Assembly (NCBI GenBank): GCA_027704905.1
Contig: CM051019.1
Span: forward strand, 23,491,639-23,555,638
From: Muraenolepis orangiensis
Taxonomy: Eukaryota > Chordata > Actinopteri > Gadiformes > Muraenolepididae
Direction: 5' to 3'
DNA: 64,000 bases
A program made the position numbers and the translations under genes. How positions within the stretch are numbered: the stretch's first letter is position 1; each line of letters opens with the position of its first letter. This document shows, piece by piece, positions 1 through 11,430 of the stretch. The notes under the pieces were generated by a model. That model was given only the letters and a program-made list of their open reading frames with translations. It searched no databases and had not been told where the DNA came from.

Positions 1-139
1 TGATGGATGGATGATGGGTAAATGGTGAAGGGATGAATAAATGAATAATCTGAAGGAGACTCTCTAGCTGATAGTGGTACTGAGTTCATTGATGTGATGA
101 TGTGAAGGAACAGACAGCCTGGCTTAATACAGTTTTACT

Positions 140-715
140 GGGTGGGATAGAGAGATAGAGAGAAAGATGGCTGGATGGATGGAGAGATAGAGAGATAGAT
201 GGATGGATGGATGGATAGAGAGATAGAGAGATAGATGGATGGATGGATGGATAGAGAGATAAAGAGATATAGAGACGGATGGATGGATGGATGGATAGAG
301 AGATAAAGAGATATAGAGATGGATGGATGGATGGATAGAGAGATAAAGAGATATAGAGATGGATGGATGGATGGATGGATAGAGAGATAAAGAGATATAG
401 AGATGGATGGATGGATGGATGGATGGATAGAGAGATAGAGAGATAGATGGATGGATGGATGGATGGATAGAGAGATAAAGAGATATAGAGATGGATGGAT
501 GGATGGATGGATAGAGAGATAGAGAGATAGATGGATGGATGGATAGATAAAGAGATATAGAGACGGATGGATGGATGGATGGATAGAGAGATAGAGAGAT
601 ATAGAGACGGATGGATGGATGGATGGATAGAGAGATAGAGATAGAGAGAAACATGGATGGATAGAGAGATATAAAGATAGAGAGATAGAGAGCTGGATGG
701 ATGGCTAGAGAGATA
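140..715. repeat. Compound GATG/GATA/GAGA microsatellite
   Basis: About 575 bases of interleaved (GATG)n, (GATA)n and GAGA runs. Long Ser/Ile/His open frames on the minus strand are by-products of the period-4 repeat and are not genes. Confidence 0.95.
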
Positions 716-1126
716 TGAATCCCATATCTCTCCAGAATTTAGACACAATTAGTGTTGTTGCCGTTTATGATGTCCGAAATACCCAGACCAATGATTAGAT
801 TAAATAATATTAGATTCAAATATATTTTCAGTAGCACAGTATATTTCAGTAAGTCAAGCACAGTACAGCGAAAATAATTTGGCATCTAACCAGAGTGCAA
901 ATATAACACAAAAGTGCATAGTAATATACAAAATACAGTGGTTAAATGGGCTGTCTACTAGGTATACAGTGTGTATACCGTTTATTAACTAGGTATGAGA
1001 TTTTCGTAGATATAGGTATATATATATATAAACAGGTAAGTATACAATAATCTACCTATCAGGTCGTGAGCAGGTGTATGCAGTTATTTAAAGCCTGGTC
1101 TGAAGTCCCCCGTCCCTCCTCCTCAG
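716..1126. other. No gene seen; AT-rich non-coding DNA
   Basis: AT-rich sequence with a short TATATA run near 1020. It precedes the Ig exon at 1127 and would be intron if that exon is real. Confidence 0.5.
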
Positions 1127-1395
1127 ACCCCCCCACGGTGGAGCCAGCCTTCCTGGAGACACGGCAGGGCCTGAGTCGGCCCGTGGTGATGACCTGCAGG
1201 GTGCTGAGCACCCGTCCCGCGTGCTGCGCTTCGAGTGGCGGCTGTCCAACCAGCTGCTCCACGCCGGGGCCTTCACCGAGCACAAGGACCAGACCGAGTA
1301 CACCGTGCGCAGCCTGAACCGCGAGGGCTGGGGGGAGTACACCTGCAACGTCATCAACGAGGCCGGCACCGGGAAATGCACCTTCCACGTCACCG
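1127..1395 (+). pseudogene. Ig-domain exon, MDGA-like, with a frame break
   Basis: A GC-rich island in AT-rich DNA with a splice acceptor (cctcag, to 1126) and donor (g|gtagga, at 1396). The first part reads PPTVEPAFLETRQG and ends in a CRVL Ig cysteine. From 1221, in the next frame, it reads LRFEWRL, then GEYTCNVINEAGTGKCTF and VTG. The FEW and YTC motifs are the core of an Ig fold, and the INEAG.G.C.F.VTG signature matches, from memory, the last Ig domain of MDGA proteins (GPI-anchored neuronal adhesion molecules). Both splice sites imply phase 1, but 269 nt does not preserve phase. About four bases (net -1) are missing near 1219 between CRVL and LRFEW. Either the exon is broken or there is a sequencing error in a GC-rich stretch. 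No neighbouring exon was identified. Confidence 0.5.
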
Positions 1396-1419
1396 GTAGG
1401 ACTTCAGATTAGACATGGG

Positions 1420-1640
1420 ACTATTCAAAATGTTAAATGCACTATTCAAAATGTGAAATGCACAATTCAAAATTCAAAATGTGAAATGCACAATTCAAAA
1501 TTCTAAATGTGTAAAGCACAATTCCAAATGTTAAATGTAATATGTGAAATTCTAAATTCTAAATTCTAAATTATAAATTATAAATTATAAATTCTAAATT
1601 CTAAATTCTAAATTCTAAATTCTAAATATGAAACTTTAAA
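1420..1640. repeat. AT-rich short tandem repeats
   Basis: Degenerate repeats of AATTCAAAATGTGAAATGCA grade into a 7-mer run (aaattct / aaattat). Confidence 0.85.
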
Positions 1641-1689
1641 TTTGACATCAAAATTGAAAATTGAAATATTACTTTAAATAATAGTAATA

Positions 1690-1835
1690 ATGAATTGCAT
1701 TTATGTGGCTCTTTTTAAGACACCCACAGTGCTTTTCATGGTGAGTGTGTGGGGAGTGAATGACACCTCATCCACTAGCAGTGTGGGATACAGCCAGAAG
1801 AGCCCTCACCACACACACTGTTCATCTAAACACCC
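1690..1835. repeat. Possible short interspersed repeat fragment
   Basis: Contains a segment of the type 'cttttcatggtgag ... gacacctcatccac ... agtgtgg' that resembles a widespread fish dispersed repeat. No ends or target-site duplication were identified. The rest of 1640-2138 shows nothing recognisable. Confidence 0.3.
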
Positions 1836-2138
1836 ACTGAGAGATGGAGTGATTAGAGATTTGTGATTTGTGATTTGTGAACACAATCTGTTTTGTTTGC
1901 TCAACTGGTGTTTTCCCTCATTCCCCGGTAATTTTGTCATCTTCCGTGTATCTGTCATCCTGTCAGTTGATTTGTTTCCACGGCGATAATTAAAGCCTAA
2001 TGGTGGTGTTTGGAGGCCGGCTGAAATTGGATCCATAAAAATAAATAAATCATTATTCGTGTCAGAGCAGCTGTGCTGTGGGGAGTGTCCCGTCTGGAAT
2101 CATGTGGATGGTACAAAGACGCCACACAGACAGAATGA

Positions 2139-2270
2139 AGGACCAATCAGAGATCTCTATCTCATCTTAGTGACCAATCAGAGATCTCTATCTCATCTTA
2201 GTGACCAATCAGAGATCTCTATCTCATTTTAGTGACCAATCAGAGATCTCTATCTCATCTTGGCGACCAA
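2139..2270. repeat. 31-bp tandem repeat, about 4 copies
   Basis: Unit beginning gaccaatcagagatctctat, repeated with one or two substitutions (ctta/ttta/cttg). Confidence 0.9.
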
Positions 2271-2365
2271 TTACCACCCAGAACAAAATCACTTTCTGTT
2301 TGCTTCGTTCTCGACATAAAGCTTATTCTTAAAGGTTGACAGTTGTTTCTGTTTGTTTGTTTGTT

Positions 2366-2483
<118 letters not shown>

Positions 2484-2695
2484 ACAGTATCAGCTCCTGG
2501 TCCTTTCTCATAGCTGCTGCTGTGTCAGCCTTTATGACAGGAGCCAATGAGTTTATTGGTGTTGAGAGACCTCAGGTCACCTGGCCTGGACTCCATCTCC
2601 CACAAGCCCCATTACAGGTGGGCCCACAGGGTCAGATGGGAAGTATTTGTCACTTTGATCCTCTGCCACTTAGGGCACTCTTAGACCCTTGGATA

Positions 2696-2821
<126 letters not shown>

Positions 2822-2835
2822 CACACTGCCTCCCT

Positions 2836-3763
2836 CAGTATCTCTCTAGTGATGGGCCTGATCGCCGGCGACGACGAGAAAGAATACACGGAGGAGGTTG
2901 GATCACTGGAGCAGTGGTGCCAGGAGAACAGCCTCGCCCTCAACATCAAGAAGACCAAGGAGCTGATCGTTGACTACAGGAACCAGAGAGGAGAGCACGC
3001 CCCTATCTCCAGCGACGGTGTTGCAGTAGAGAGGGTCACCGGCTTCAAGTTCCTCTGCGTGAACATCTCCAAGGACCTCACATGGTCCACGCACACCACA
3101 CACGTGGTGAAAAGGGCCCAACAACGCCTGTAGTTCCTCAGGCGTCTGAGGAAATTCAGCATGGGCCCCCGCATCCTGAGAACATTCTATAACGGCACCA
3201 TGGAGAGTGTTCTTACAGGGTGTATCACCGCCTGGTACGGGAACTGCACCGCACTCGAGCGCAGAGCGCTTCAAAGGGTGGTGCGGACGGCCCAGTATAT
3301 CGTTGGAGATGAGCTCCCCTCCCTCCTGGATATATACAACCAGCGGTGCGTGGCCAAGGCCAAACGCATCATAAAGACATTGCCCACCTCAGCCACCAAC
3401 TGTACTCACTGTTACCGTCAGGCAGGCGATACCACAGTATCAAGTGCCGTACAAATAGGCTTAGAGATAGCTTCCACAGTCAGGCCATCAGGCTGCTGAA
3501 CAAGGGCGTATAGCATATAACAAAGTATATTTTATTACATTGATTCATATATATATATATTGCTCTTTTTCTGACATATTGCATTTTATATATTGCATTT
3601 TTATATATTTAACTTATACAGTTTTGTTTTTCTTCGTTTTATCCTATTCAGTTTTTTTATAACTGCTGTCTGTCGTCGGGTATGGTACATACGATTTTCA
3701 CTCATTGCTTATTCTTGGGTAAACTGTGAAGTGACAATAAACTTGACTTGACTTGACTTGACT
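2836..3763 (+). pseudogene. Rex1-like LINE, 5'-truncated reverse transcriptase fragment
   Basis: Encodes the last third of a CR1/Rex1-type reverse transcriptase, starting just after the catalytic FADD region (MGLIAGDDE, then [39 protein letters not shown]). It is closely related to the long copy at 48.8-52.1 kb. An in-frame TAG at about 3131 and a later frameshift break it. The 3' UTR carries TATA-rich sequence and ends in an (acttg)n pentamer tail at 3741-3763, which marks a true LINE 3' end. The copy sits between a (CT)n run and a second pyrimidine tract, so it probably inserted into a polypyrimidine microsatellite. Confidence 0.85.
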
Positions 3764-4060
3764 CTCCCCCTTCTCTATCTCTCTCCCTGTCTTCCTTCTC
3801 CATTTCTCTCTCACCTATTCTCTCCCTCACCCTTTCTCTCCATCACCCCCTCCAGCCACACACCTACGTATGCCTCCCCCCTCCCCACATCTCAATCCTC
3901 CACCTCCCCCTCCCTCCCCCTCCCTCCCCTCTCCCCACAAACCCCCCCCCACCCCCTTTCCCTGCCCTTTTCATCCTACCACCCTCCGTCAATTGTCCTC
4001 CATCTTCCTCCCCGTCTCCCCCGCCCAGTGCTCCACTTTCCTCCCCCATCTGGAGCCCAG
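3764..4060. repeat. Polypyrimidine (C/T) low-complexity tract
   Basis: Almost purely C and T on the plus strand, with CCTCC and CCCCAC clusters. The proline/serine open frames are composition artefacts. Confidence 0.9.
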
Positions 4061-4838
4061 GGTTAGACTAACCAAAGAATGGTATGGGTCCTGGCTCTTC
4101 TTTCCTTCATCCAACAAACCTGAAGCCATCCACTCTTATTTCCCACCCATCTCCACTCTGTCCCTCCAGAGATCGTTCTGGAATCCTCACCACTCTGTTT
4201 GACTAAGAACACTCAATGACATGAATTATTGAAGGCGTCCCGAAGCCATCATTCCTAGATAAGGTTTAGGATTCTTTTGTAAAAACTGCACTGCTTGTCT
4301 CGGGCATGGGTTCATAATGTATGGGTTCATAACTTAACTTTGTTGAAGTGGAACTTTGTTCTGCTCTGCTTGGCCTGTTATGTGTAAATACACGGGAGGC
4401 TGGCATATTTAGTCATGAGTGGCCCCCTTGAAGTTGAACTCTTGAAGCAGTTGAACACAAAACTCATGAAACATGAAATAACCACACAGAGCTAACACAC
4501 ATGTCCAGGTACACACATATAACTCACATATAACAATTTCACTTAAGGAGAAATATATTATACATATTATATAGTATATATCTATATATATATGTATAGA
4601 AGTTTTAAGATGCTACGTGTATGCAACGCTTCTTCAGGGACTAAAAGACACAGGGTGATGAGTAAACCGGTTTACTGCAGAGTTTGACGTTAATACAGCA
4701 GATTCTACATGCTAGCGCTCCTAGCGCTCGAGTGTGTGTGGTGGCTGGTTTAACCTGTGGGCCTTGATAACCAAGGACCCACAGGTGTGCAGCATCACCA
4801 GCCCCAGACTCTAAACAATCGGACTGAGGTCAGATGAC
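4061..4838. other. No gene seen
   Basis: Ordinary AT-balanced sequence with a TATATA stretch near 4570. No exon with splice sites, RNA or transposon end was recognised. Confidence 0.5.
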
Positions 4839-4995
4839 AGCTGCTTCAACCAGACTCTAATCAGTCTGACTGGGGCCAGGTGAGGCTGCTTCAGCCAGAC
4901 TCTAATCAGTCTGACTGGGGCCAGGTGAGGCTGCTTCAGCCAGACTCTAATCAGTCTGAGTGGGGCCAGGTGAGGCTGCTTCAACCAGACTCCAA
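4839..4995. repeat. 45-bp tandem repeat, about 3.5 copies
   Basis: Unit starting ctgcttcaaccagactctaa. Because 45 is divisible by 3, the minus strand reads as a repeated 15-residue peptide. There is no sign of a gene. Confidence 0.9.
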
Positions 4996-5264
4996 AAGAC
5001 ACACACACATTATCTGTCGGACCCCCAGCAAGTAAACAGGCAAACAGAACTCTCTCTGGTGCTCCGGCACCAGCTGCTCTGGGCCCTTGGGGTTGAGAGA
5101 ACGAAAGCATCTGAGAGATGAGGAAGCCGGACAACTACAAGAATCTCCTCTCTCAAACCACTTCTAATCCCCACAGACCCACACAGTACAGTTCATATCC
5201 TCCATGAACGGCTAGCCGTTGGGAGTAGCTGGTCCGGCCCAATTATTAAGCCAGTTATGAAATT

Positions 5265-5293
5265 GAAAGTGTGTGTGTGTGAGAGTTTATGTG

Positions 5294-5348
<55 letters not shown>

Positions 5349-5374
5349 ATGTTATGTGTGTGTGTATGTGTGTG

Positions 5375-5409
<35 letters not shown>

Positions 5410-5410
5410 C
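5265..5410. repeat. (TG)n microsatellite
   Basis: GT dinucleotide run with TATG and TTTTTG interruptions. Confidence 0.95.
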
Positions 5411-5491
5411 CGCTTTCTCGCCCCCCTGCTGCGGGGACATCTGTGAAGACGGCAGTCGCGCACAGCCGCCAAATTGCTCATTAAATTGCGC

Positions 5492-5590
5492 CGTAGGGGA
5501 GAGTCTTAGGGGAGAGTCTTTGGGGAGAGTCTTAGGGGAGAGTCTTTGGGGAGAGTCTTTGGGAGAGTCTTGGGGAGAGTCTTTGGGGTA
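5492..5590. repeat. 14-15-bp minisatellite
   Basis: Unit close to ggggagagtcttag, about 7 copies, adjacent to the transposon that begins at 5632. Confidence 0.85.
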
Positions 5591-5644
5591 ATGGGGTCTG
5601 TACCACTAAGCTCTGGACCCTGGCCACCAATAGGTGCTTTCAGA

Positions 5645-6445
5645 CCCAGCTAGGAACTATGGACCTGGGGAACTAGGAACCAGGGACCTGGGGGATCTAG
5701 GAACCAGGGCCCTGGGTGATATAGGAACTAGGGACCTGGGGAACTAGGAACTAGGGATCTAGGAACCAGGGACCTGGGGAATTAGGAACTATGGACCTGG
5801 GGAACTAGGAACTAGGGACCTGGGGAATTAGGAACCAGGGACATGGAGGAACTAGGAACCAGGGCCCTGGGTGATATAGGAACTAGGGACCTGGGGAACT
5901 AGGAACCATGGACCTGGGGAACTAGGAACCAGGGCCCTGGGTGATATAGGAACTAGGGACCTGGGGAAATAGGAACCATGGACCTGGGGAACTAGGAACT
6001 AGGGACCTGGGGGATCTAGGAACCAGGGACCTGGGGAATTAGGAACCAGGGACATGGAGGAACTAGGAACCAGGGCCCTGGGTGATATAGGAACTAGGGA
6101 CCTGGGGAACTAGGAACCATGGACCTGGGGATCTAGGAACCAGGGACCAGGGGAACTAGGAACCATGGACCTGGGGAACTAGGAACCATGGACCTGGGGA
6201 TCGAGGAACCAGGGACATGGGGGAACTAGGAACCAGGGACCTGGGGAACTAGGAACCATGGACCTGGGGATCTAGGAACCAGGGACATGGGGGAACTAGG
6301 AACCAGGGACCTGGGGAACCAGGAACTAAGGACCTTGAGAAACCAGGAACCAGAGACCTGGGGATATAGAAACCAGGGACCTGGGGAACTAGAAACAAGG
6401 GACCTGGGGAACTAGGAACCAGGGACCTGGGGATCTAGGGACTAG
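5645..6445. repeat. 22-bp minisatellite inside the transposon
   Basis: About 35 degenerate copies of a unit near ggacctggggaactaggaac plus two bases. Sub-variants (tggaggaact, gtgatatagg) recur in blocks, which suggests amplification in higher-order steps. Confidence 0.9.
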
Positions 6446-6727
6446 GGAGCTGGGGGAGGAATAGTTCCTTCAAGGGGATTTTACTGTTTTCATTGGCACC
6501 ACCAATAGGAACGTGACGTCAACTTCATTGACGTAAAGTCTGTATTTACTCCGTTATATATTTACTCTAAACGCTTGGACTTGTTGTCTGTCTGTGTTTT
6601 GTTGTATTTCTTCTATTCCGTTAACGCTAAAGCCATGTTTTTTAACCTTATTTTGATCAGTTTACAGTCGACACAGCTAAAGGGTGTTTTAAAAATGCCG
6701 GTTGTTTGTGGTGTATTAGCTTGTGTT

Positions 6728-7330
6728 CGACTAATTACTGCACACCTACGTCATTACCGACCGAGCCTTCTGCTCCACTGCTCCGAGACTGTGGAACGCC
6801 CTCCCAAACCAGCTGAGGACACCACAGACTGTGGAACGCCCTCCCAAACCAGCTGAGGACACAACAGACTGTGGAACGCCCTCCCAAACCAGCTGAGGAC
6901 ACCACAGACTGTGGAACGCCCTCACAAACCAGCTGAGGACACCACAGACTGTGGGATGCCCTCCCAAACCAGCTGAGGACACTACAGACTGTGGAACACC
7001 CTTCCAAACCAGCTGAGGACACCACAGACTGTGGAACGCCCTCCCAAACCAGCTGAGGACACCACAGACTGCGGGACGTCCTCCCAAACCAGCTGAGGAC
7101 ACCACAGACTGTGGATGTTTTAAAAAAGGCCTAAAAACACATATTTTTAGAATAGCCTTTCAATAGATTTAAAAAAAAACCACTGGTTGCCATGCCGACG
7201 TAAACGCCGCTGCTTTTATTCTGTTGTTTTATTTAAATCATTTTTACTCTGTAGCACTTTGAGTTTTGCCCACGCAAATTAAAAGTGCATTATAAATATA
7301 ATTTATTATTATTATTATTATTATTAATAA
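6728..7330 (+). mobile_element. L2-like LINE 3' end with an amplified 40-bp coding segment
   Basis: The cactgctccgagactgtgga sequence and the downstream AAAAAAGGCCTAAAAACACA correspond to the C-terminal end of fish L2-type reverse transcriptase (APRLWN...LP and FKKGLKTH) in translation. It is followed by a 3' UTR ending in (ATT)n at about 7300-7330. A 40-bp piece starting ctgtggaacgccctcccaaa is repeated about 8 times (6788-7112), which destroys the frame because 40 is not a multiple of 3. Confidence 0.7.
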
Positions 7331-7499
7331 TAAACTTTCCTCTTGCTGGGAGAACACATGCTCTGAAGTAAAAAGTCCCTCAAAACAGCGTTCTGGGAAC
7401 TACGATGATTCTTAGTTCCTGTAGCGGGAACGCAACAAAAAGAGGAATGTTCCTCCAATAGGTTGAAAAGGTTCCTCTGATCCGAAAGCACCTAATGTC

Positions 7500-7862
7500 A
7501 GGGGACACCACCACCTCCACCACCTCCACCACCACCACCACCACCACCACCACCTCCACCACCTCCACCTCCACCTCCACCTCCACCACCACCTCCACCT
7601 CCACCTCCACCTCCACCACCACCACCACCATCACCACAACCACCACCACCACCACCACCACCCCCACCTCCAGCACCACCACCACCACCACCACCATCAC
7701 CACCACCACCACCACCACCACCACCATCACCACTAGCACCACCTCCACAACCATGACCACCACCACCATCACAACCACCATCACCACCACAACCACTATC
7801 ACCATCAGCACCACCACCAGCACCACCTCCCCCACCATCACCACCACCACCACTACCACTTT
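7500..7862. repeat. (CCA)n / (CCACCT)n microsatellite
   Basis: A trinucleotide run with CAT and CTC variants. The Thr-rich (plus) and Val-rich (minus) open frames reflect the repeat only. Confidence 0.95.
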
Positions 7863-8025
7863 CACTGTTTGTGCATGTGTGTGTGTGTGTGAATGTCGAG
7901 GGTTGTAGTAGTAGTTGTAGACTTATGACTCGATCCCCAGATGGTGAGCTACAGGTGGATCAATGATTGGGTTCCTGGATCTTCTTCTTCTTATCGTGTC
8001 CACAAGACACAGTTACAAGGCTTGG

Positions 8026-8620
8026 CTAGATGTGGTTCAGCCACAGCTGAACACATTGCTGTCCCTTCTCATTCAACTCTGCCAAGTCCGATGCTGTGCA
8101 GGGTTGCTCCAGCAGGGGGCATATCAGGAGGTGCTGCATGGTTTGTGGTTCAATGCCGCAGTCACACACAACGTCCCCGTCATTTATGTATCCCCATTTG
8201 GCGAGAGTGGCTTTTGCACGTCCAACACCAGATCTTATTCTGTTTAGGCATTTCCACACTGCGTAGTTGGTGTCTGCTCCAGGGGGCAGTGCCTCGCTCG
8301 CCTGTAGCTCCATTGTTGTTGCTGATGGGAGGTTGTCAAGTCTTTCTTCCCACCGAGTGACTCTTTCACTGCTTGTGCTCAGTGTTCCGAGGGGTGGGAC
8401 GCTCTTCAGGAAACGTTTCCTGGATTTAAGGCGGCTTTTGGCTGGCACATGGCCGAAGAGAGGATGTCTTTGGTCAGTAGACTGTTGGCGCTCTTTCTTG
8501 CTTGCTGCATTTTGTCGTATCTCTGGTGGGGCTATGCCTGCCAGGATGTACAGACGGTCTGTAGGTGTTGATTTCAGGCAGCCTGTGATAAGGCGGCAGC
8601 TAGCATTGAGGGCGGGATCC
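8026..8620 (-). pseudogene. C-terminal region of the Jockey-like LINE polyprotein
   Basis: Reads DPALNASCRLITGCLKSTPT (conserved in Jockey/CR1-like RTs just past the thumb), later VCDCGIEPQTMQHLLICPLL, a C-x-C..H..C cluster typical of the C-terminal nucleic-acid-binding end of such proteins. The frame ends at about 8026, near the 3' end of the element. Confidence 0.65.
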
Positions 8621-9173
8621 AATTCTTGGCATGGGCAGCTCGCTCCCATACTGGGCAGGCATACTCGGCAGCTGAGTAGCAGAGGGCTAGTGCGGTTGAC
8701 TTCAGAGTCTGTGGGTTAGCACCCCAGGTTGTGCCAGTGAGCTTGCGGATGATGTTGTTCCTCGCACTCACTTTGCACTTGGTCTTCTCAGTGTGGGTCT
8801 TAAAAGAGAGGCATCTGTCCAGGGTTACCCCTAGATAGACTGGGTGCTCACAGTGTTCAAGGGAGGTTCCTGACCAGCTGACCTTCAGTTGGCGCTTGGC
8901 TTCACGGTTTCTCAGGTGGAAGGCACACACCTGTGTCTTAGATGGGTTTGCACGTAGGTGGTTCTCATCATAGTAAGGTGTTAGCTCTGCCAGAGCATTG
9001 GAGAGTCTGTCTTCCACAACTTTGAAATCAGTGGCTTGTGCACCTATGCCAAGATCATCTGCATAGATGAAGCGGCGGGTGTCTGCACTTTTTGGTTGGT
9101 CGTTGGTGTAGATGTTAAAGAGAAGTGGTGCAAGCACACTTCCCTGTGGGAGGCCATTCCTGAGTCTTCCCAC
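8590..9173 (-). pseudogene. Reverse transcriptase catalytic core of the Jockey-like LINE
   Basis: Contains GLPQGSVLAPLLFNIYTND, then FIYADDLGIG (the catalytic YADD), YLGVTLDRCLSFKTH and YACPVW. This is the palm/thumb portion of the same reverse transcriptase. It ends at a frame change near 8620. Confidence 0.75.
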
Positions 9174-10516
9174 CTGCTTTTCTTTCCTCCTAGATCAACG
9201 AAGAAGTGCCTATTTTCAAGCATGCTTTCAATCAACTCTGTCAGACGGGTGTCTCTTGTGGTCTCCAGGATCTTGCTGAGGAGACGTCTGTGGTTGACTG
9301 TGTCATAGGCAGCTGAGAGGTCGACAAACACCACACCAGTTACACCTTCCTCATATCCGCCTTCGATGTACTGGGTGAGGTTGAGTACTTGGCTAGTTGT
9401 CGACTTGCCAGGGTGGAAACCTGCTTGTTCAGGGATGAGGTGTTCGTCAACAAAGGTACCAATTCTGTTGAGGATCAGACATTCAAAGAGCTTGTAGGTG
9501 TGGCTCAAAAGTGAGATTGGTCTGAAGTTCTTGGGAGCGGATGGATCTTTCCCAGGTTTCAGCAGTGCTATAATGTGGGCTTTCTTCCAGATGTTAGGGA
9601 GCTTGTGTGTTGTTAAGCACTCATTGTAGAGCTGTAGAAGCCACGTCTTTGCCTTGTGACCGAAGTGCTTGATCTGTTCCGTTGCGATATTATCCAATCC
9701 AATTGCCTTTCCTGGTTTGAGGATAGAGATTCCCCCTTCCAGCTCTTCCATAGTAAGCTGTCTTGTAAAAGCAGGGTCCTCGATGTATTTCTTGCGGTTC
9801 AGCTTGGTCTTTTTCCCTCTCTTTCTACTCTTTCCATTTTCGAGCAATTGGTTGGCAACTTGGTTGGCAGTGACTTTTGGGTGCTGAGGAGCTACTTTAG
9901 GATCACCCCGTAGCTTGTGAATAAGTGCCCATGCTTTCTTGCTGTTTTTTGACATGTCTGTGGACTCTATAAGAGCATTCCAGGTCTTGCTTCGCTCTTG
10001 GGCAATGCTTTCCATCACCTTCTCGCCTTGGGCAGTTGTTTCATCTGAGAAGAGATCTGCTTCAAACATGCTGACGTAGTTGTCATAGAGTCCTGCACAG
10101 TCCTTTGAAAGTCCTGGTATATATTCAACTCTACAGCCGCGTGGGATATGTTTCCGAGCAGTTTTCAGCACCAGGTTAGCAAATTGGTCGTAGTTCTTGC
10201 TAACTGGTATTATATTTTTGATCTTTTCTTCCAGCTCGTTGGTGAAACCTTTCCAGTCTGCTTTCTTGTAGTTGAAGCGCCTTTTAAAGGGCACGATGGT
10301 TGGGACTACAGCCGCATTGATTAGGATCCCAATGGGACGGTGTTGGCTAGATGGAATAGGGTCCAGCACAGTCTTTTTACACAGTCCAGCGATGTTACTT
10401 GTAACCATGGTGAGATCTGGGTTGTAGCCACGTTTCCAGCGAGCACTGAAAAACGAGTGTGGTAGCTTGGGGTCATGGATCAGACTTAGTTGGTTAGTAT
10501 CCATCCAGTCCTCCAC
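9165..10516 (-). pseudogene. Endonuclease C-terminus and N-terminal reverse transcriptase of the Jockey-like LINE
   Basis: Open for about 450 codons. A linker with WKGFTNELEEKI leads to RT motifs: KAIGLDNIATEQIKHFG, LLKPGKDPSAPKNFRPISLL, EQAGFHPGKSTTSQVL and the catalytic VVFVDLSAAYDTVNH. The frame breaks at about 9165, just before the GLPQGSVLAP box, which continues in the following segment. Confidence 0.75.
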
Positions 10517-11010
10517 TGCTTCTCCATCCTATTCATTTCAGGGTAGCCCCACTGGGTACTGTGGCTGTTGAAGTCACCAATAATGATCTGTGGTTTGCCA
10601 TGTACTTTGGGGATTGGCTGGGAAAATACAAAGTCTACAGGTGGTAATTTATAGACAGATGTTACTACAACACTGCTTAGCTCAACAGATAGGACTTCGA
10701 TATTATGGTCATCTGACATATCTGTATCTTCTATAGCTGAGCCTGATTTTACAAATATAGCACTGCCGTACTGCCGGGGAGGTCGCTCAATGGCCAGGAC
10801 CATTCCTGGTATGGTGGGGCGGTTGTTTTCACTCCCTCTGTGCGTCTCTTGCAAGCAGAGGACGTCACAGTGTTGCTTGCTGCATAAGTCGGCTAAGATG
10901 GTTTGTTTTGCAGAGGAGAACCCTTCAATGTTCACAGATATGACTGTCAATGCCGGTCTTGAGGAGGTCCCTCGTTTACGACATCGACCTTTGTGTCTAT
11001 CTCCAGGCAT
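10486..11010 (-). pseudogene. Endonuclease domain of the Jockey-like LINE (N-terminal part)
   Basis: Reads VISVNIEGF, LCLQETH (catalytic Glu) and IIIGDFNSH (Asp/Asn), the ordered hallmarks of an APE-type LINE endonuclease that nicks the target DNA. It starts at an ATG (11008-11010) preceded by a tag-rich leader. The frame ends about 15 codons after GDFNSH. The continuation (EDWMDTNQLSLI) is in the next frame from about 10516. Confidence 0.75.
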
Positions 11011-11430
11011 GATGTTTTCTCTTGGTGTTCTGTGGCTTGCTTGCAGCTTTCAGCGTAGCTTGTAGCGTAGCTTATGGCTGTTTTGTAGCTTGTAACTGTT
11101 GCTTGTAGTGGTGATAGGATTAGCAGTATCTAGTTGATCTAGTTGATCTTGTCGATCTTGTCGATCTCGTCAATACTCCCAGGGTCGCGACGTGGACGCT
11201 CCTTTCATGACCCCTGGATTAGTGTCTGGATCACAACCTCTTTTGGCGGTTGCCGAGATGAGGGGAGAGGTGGCCTCGTGAGGACAGCCCTGTATCTGCA
11301 CCCTGCAGTGAATATTCTTATGGCCTGGGGTAGGCGGCCGTTGATAAGCAAATGGTGCAAGGCCTTGTGATGCGCTCTTTTCACTCATGCTCTCTTCACG
11401 CTTGCCAAGACGAATCCGGTTGGAAGTCAA

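Larger units (their letters stand above)
5632..7493. mobile_element. Non-autonomous DNA transposon with AGGTGCTTTC termini
   Basis: The left end reads AGGTGCTTTCAGACC and continues to AGGAAC. The right end, reverse-complemented, reads AGGTGCTTTCGGATC and continues to AGGAAC. An identical AAT lies outside both ends (5629-5631 and 7494-7496), giving a 3-bp target duplication. A 2-bp TA duplication one base out is an equally valid reading. A 3-bp duplication would suit PIF/Harbinger-type elements and TA a mariner type, so the superfamily is unresolved. No transposase is present. The interior is a long minisatellite (5645-6445) plus an L2-like LINE tail (6728-7330). Confidence 0.65.
7930..11430 (-). 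mobile_element. Degenerate APE-type LINE of Jockey-like type
   Basis: A minus-strand element. Read 5' to 3' it has a 5' segment (11430 to about 11011), an apurinic-type endonuclease, a reverse transcriptase with YADD, and a C-terminal zinc-knuckle-like region. The 3' end lies near 7930-8010 and carries an (AAG)n-like stretch. At least three frameshifts (about 10510, 9165 and 8620) break one original polyprotein. The RT style (LLKPGKDPSAPKNFRPISLL and NPSKTQVCAFHLRN) differs clearly from the Rex1, Rex3, L2 and Tx1 elements in this window. I could not name the family. Target-site duplications were not found. Confidence 0.75.

Noticed and set aside
140..715. 220-residue and 176-residue open frames rich in Ser, Ile and His
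   Set aside because: They are translations of a GATG/GATA/GAGA repeat.
7380..7908. Long Thr-rich (plus) and Val-rich (minus) frames
   Set aside because: They come from the (CCA)n repeat.
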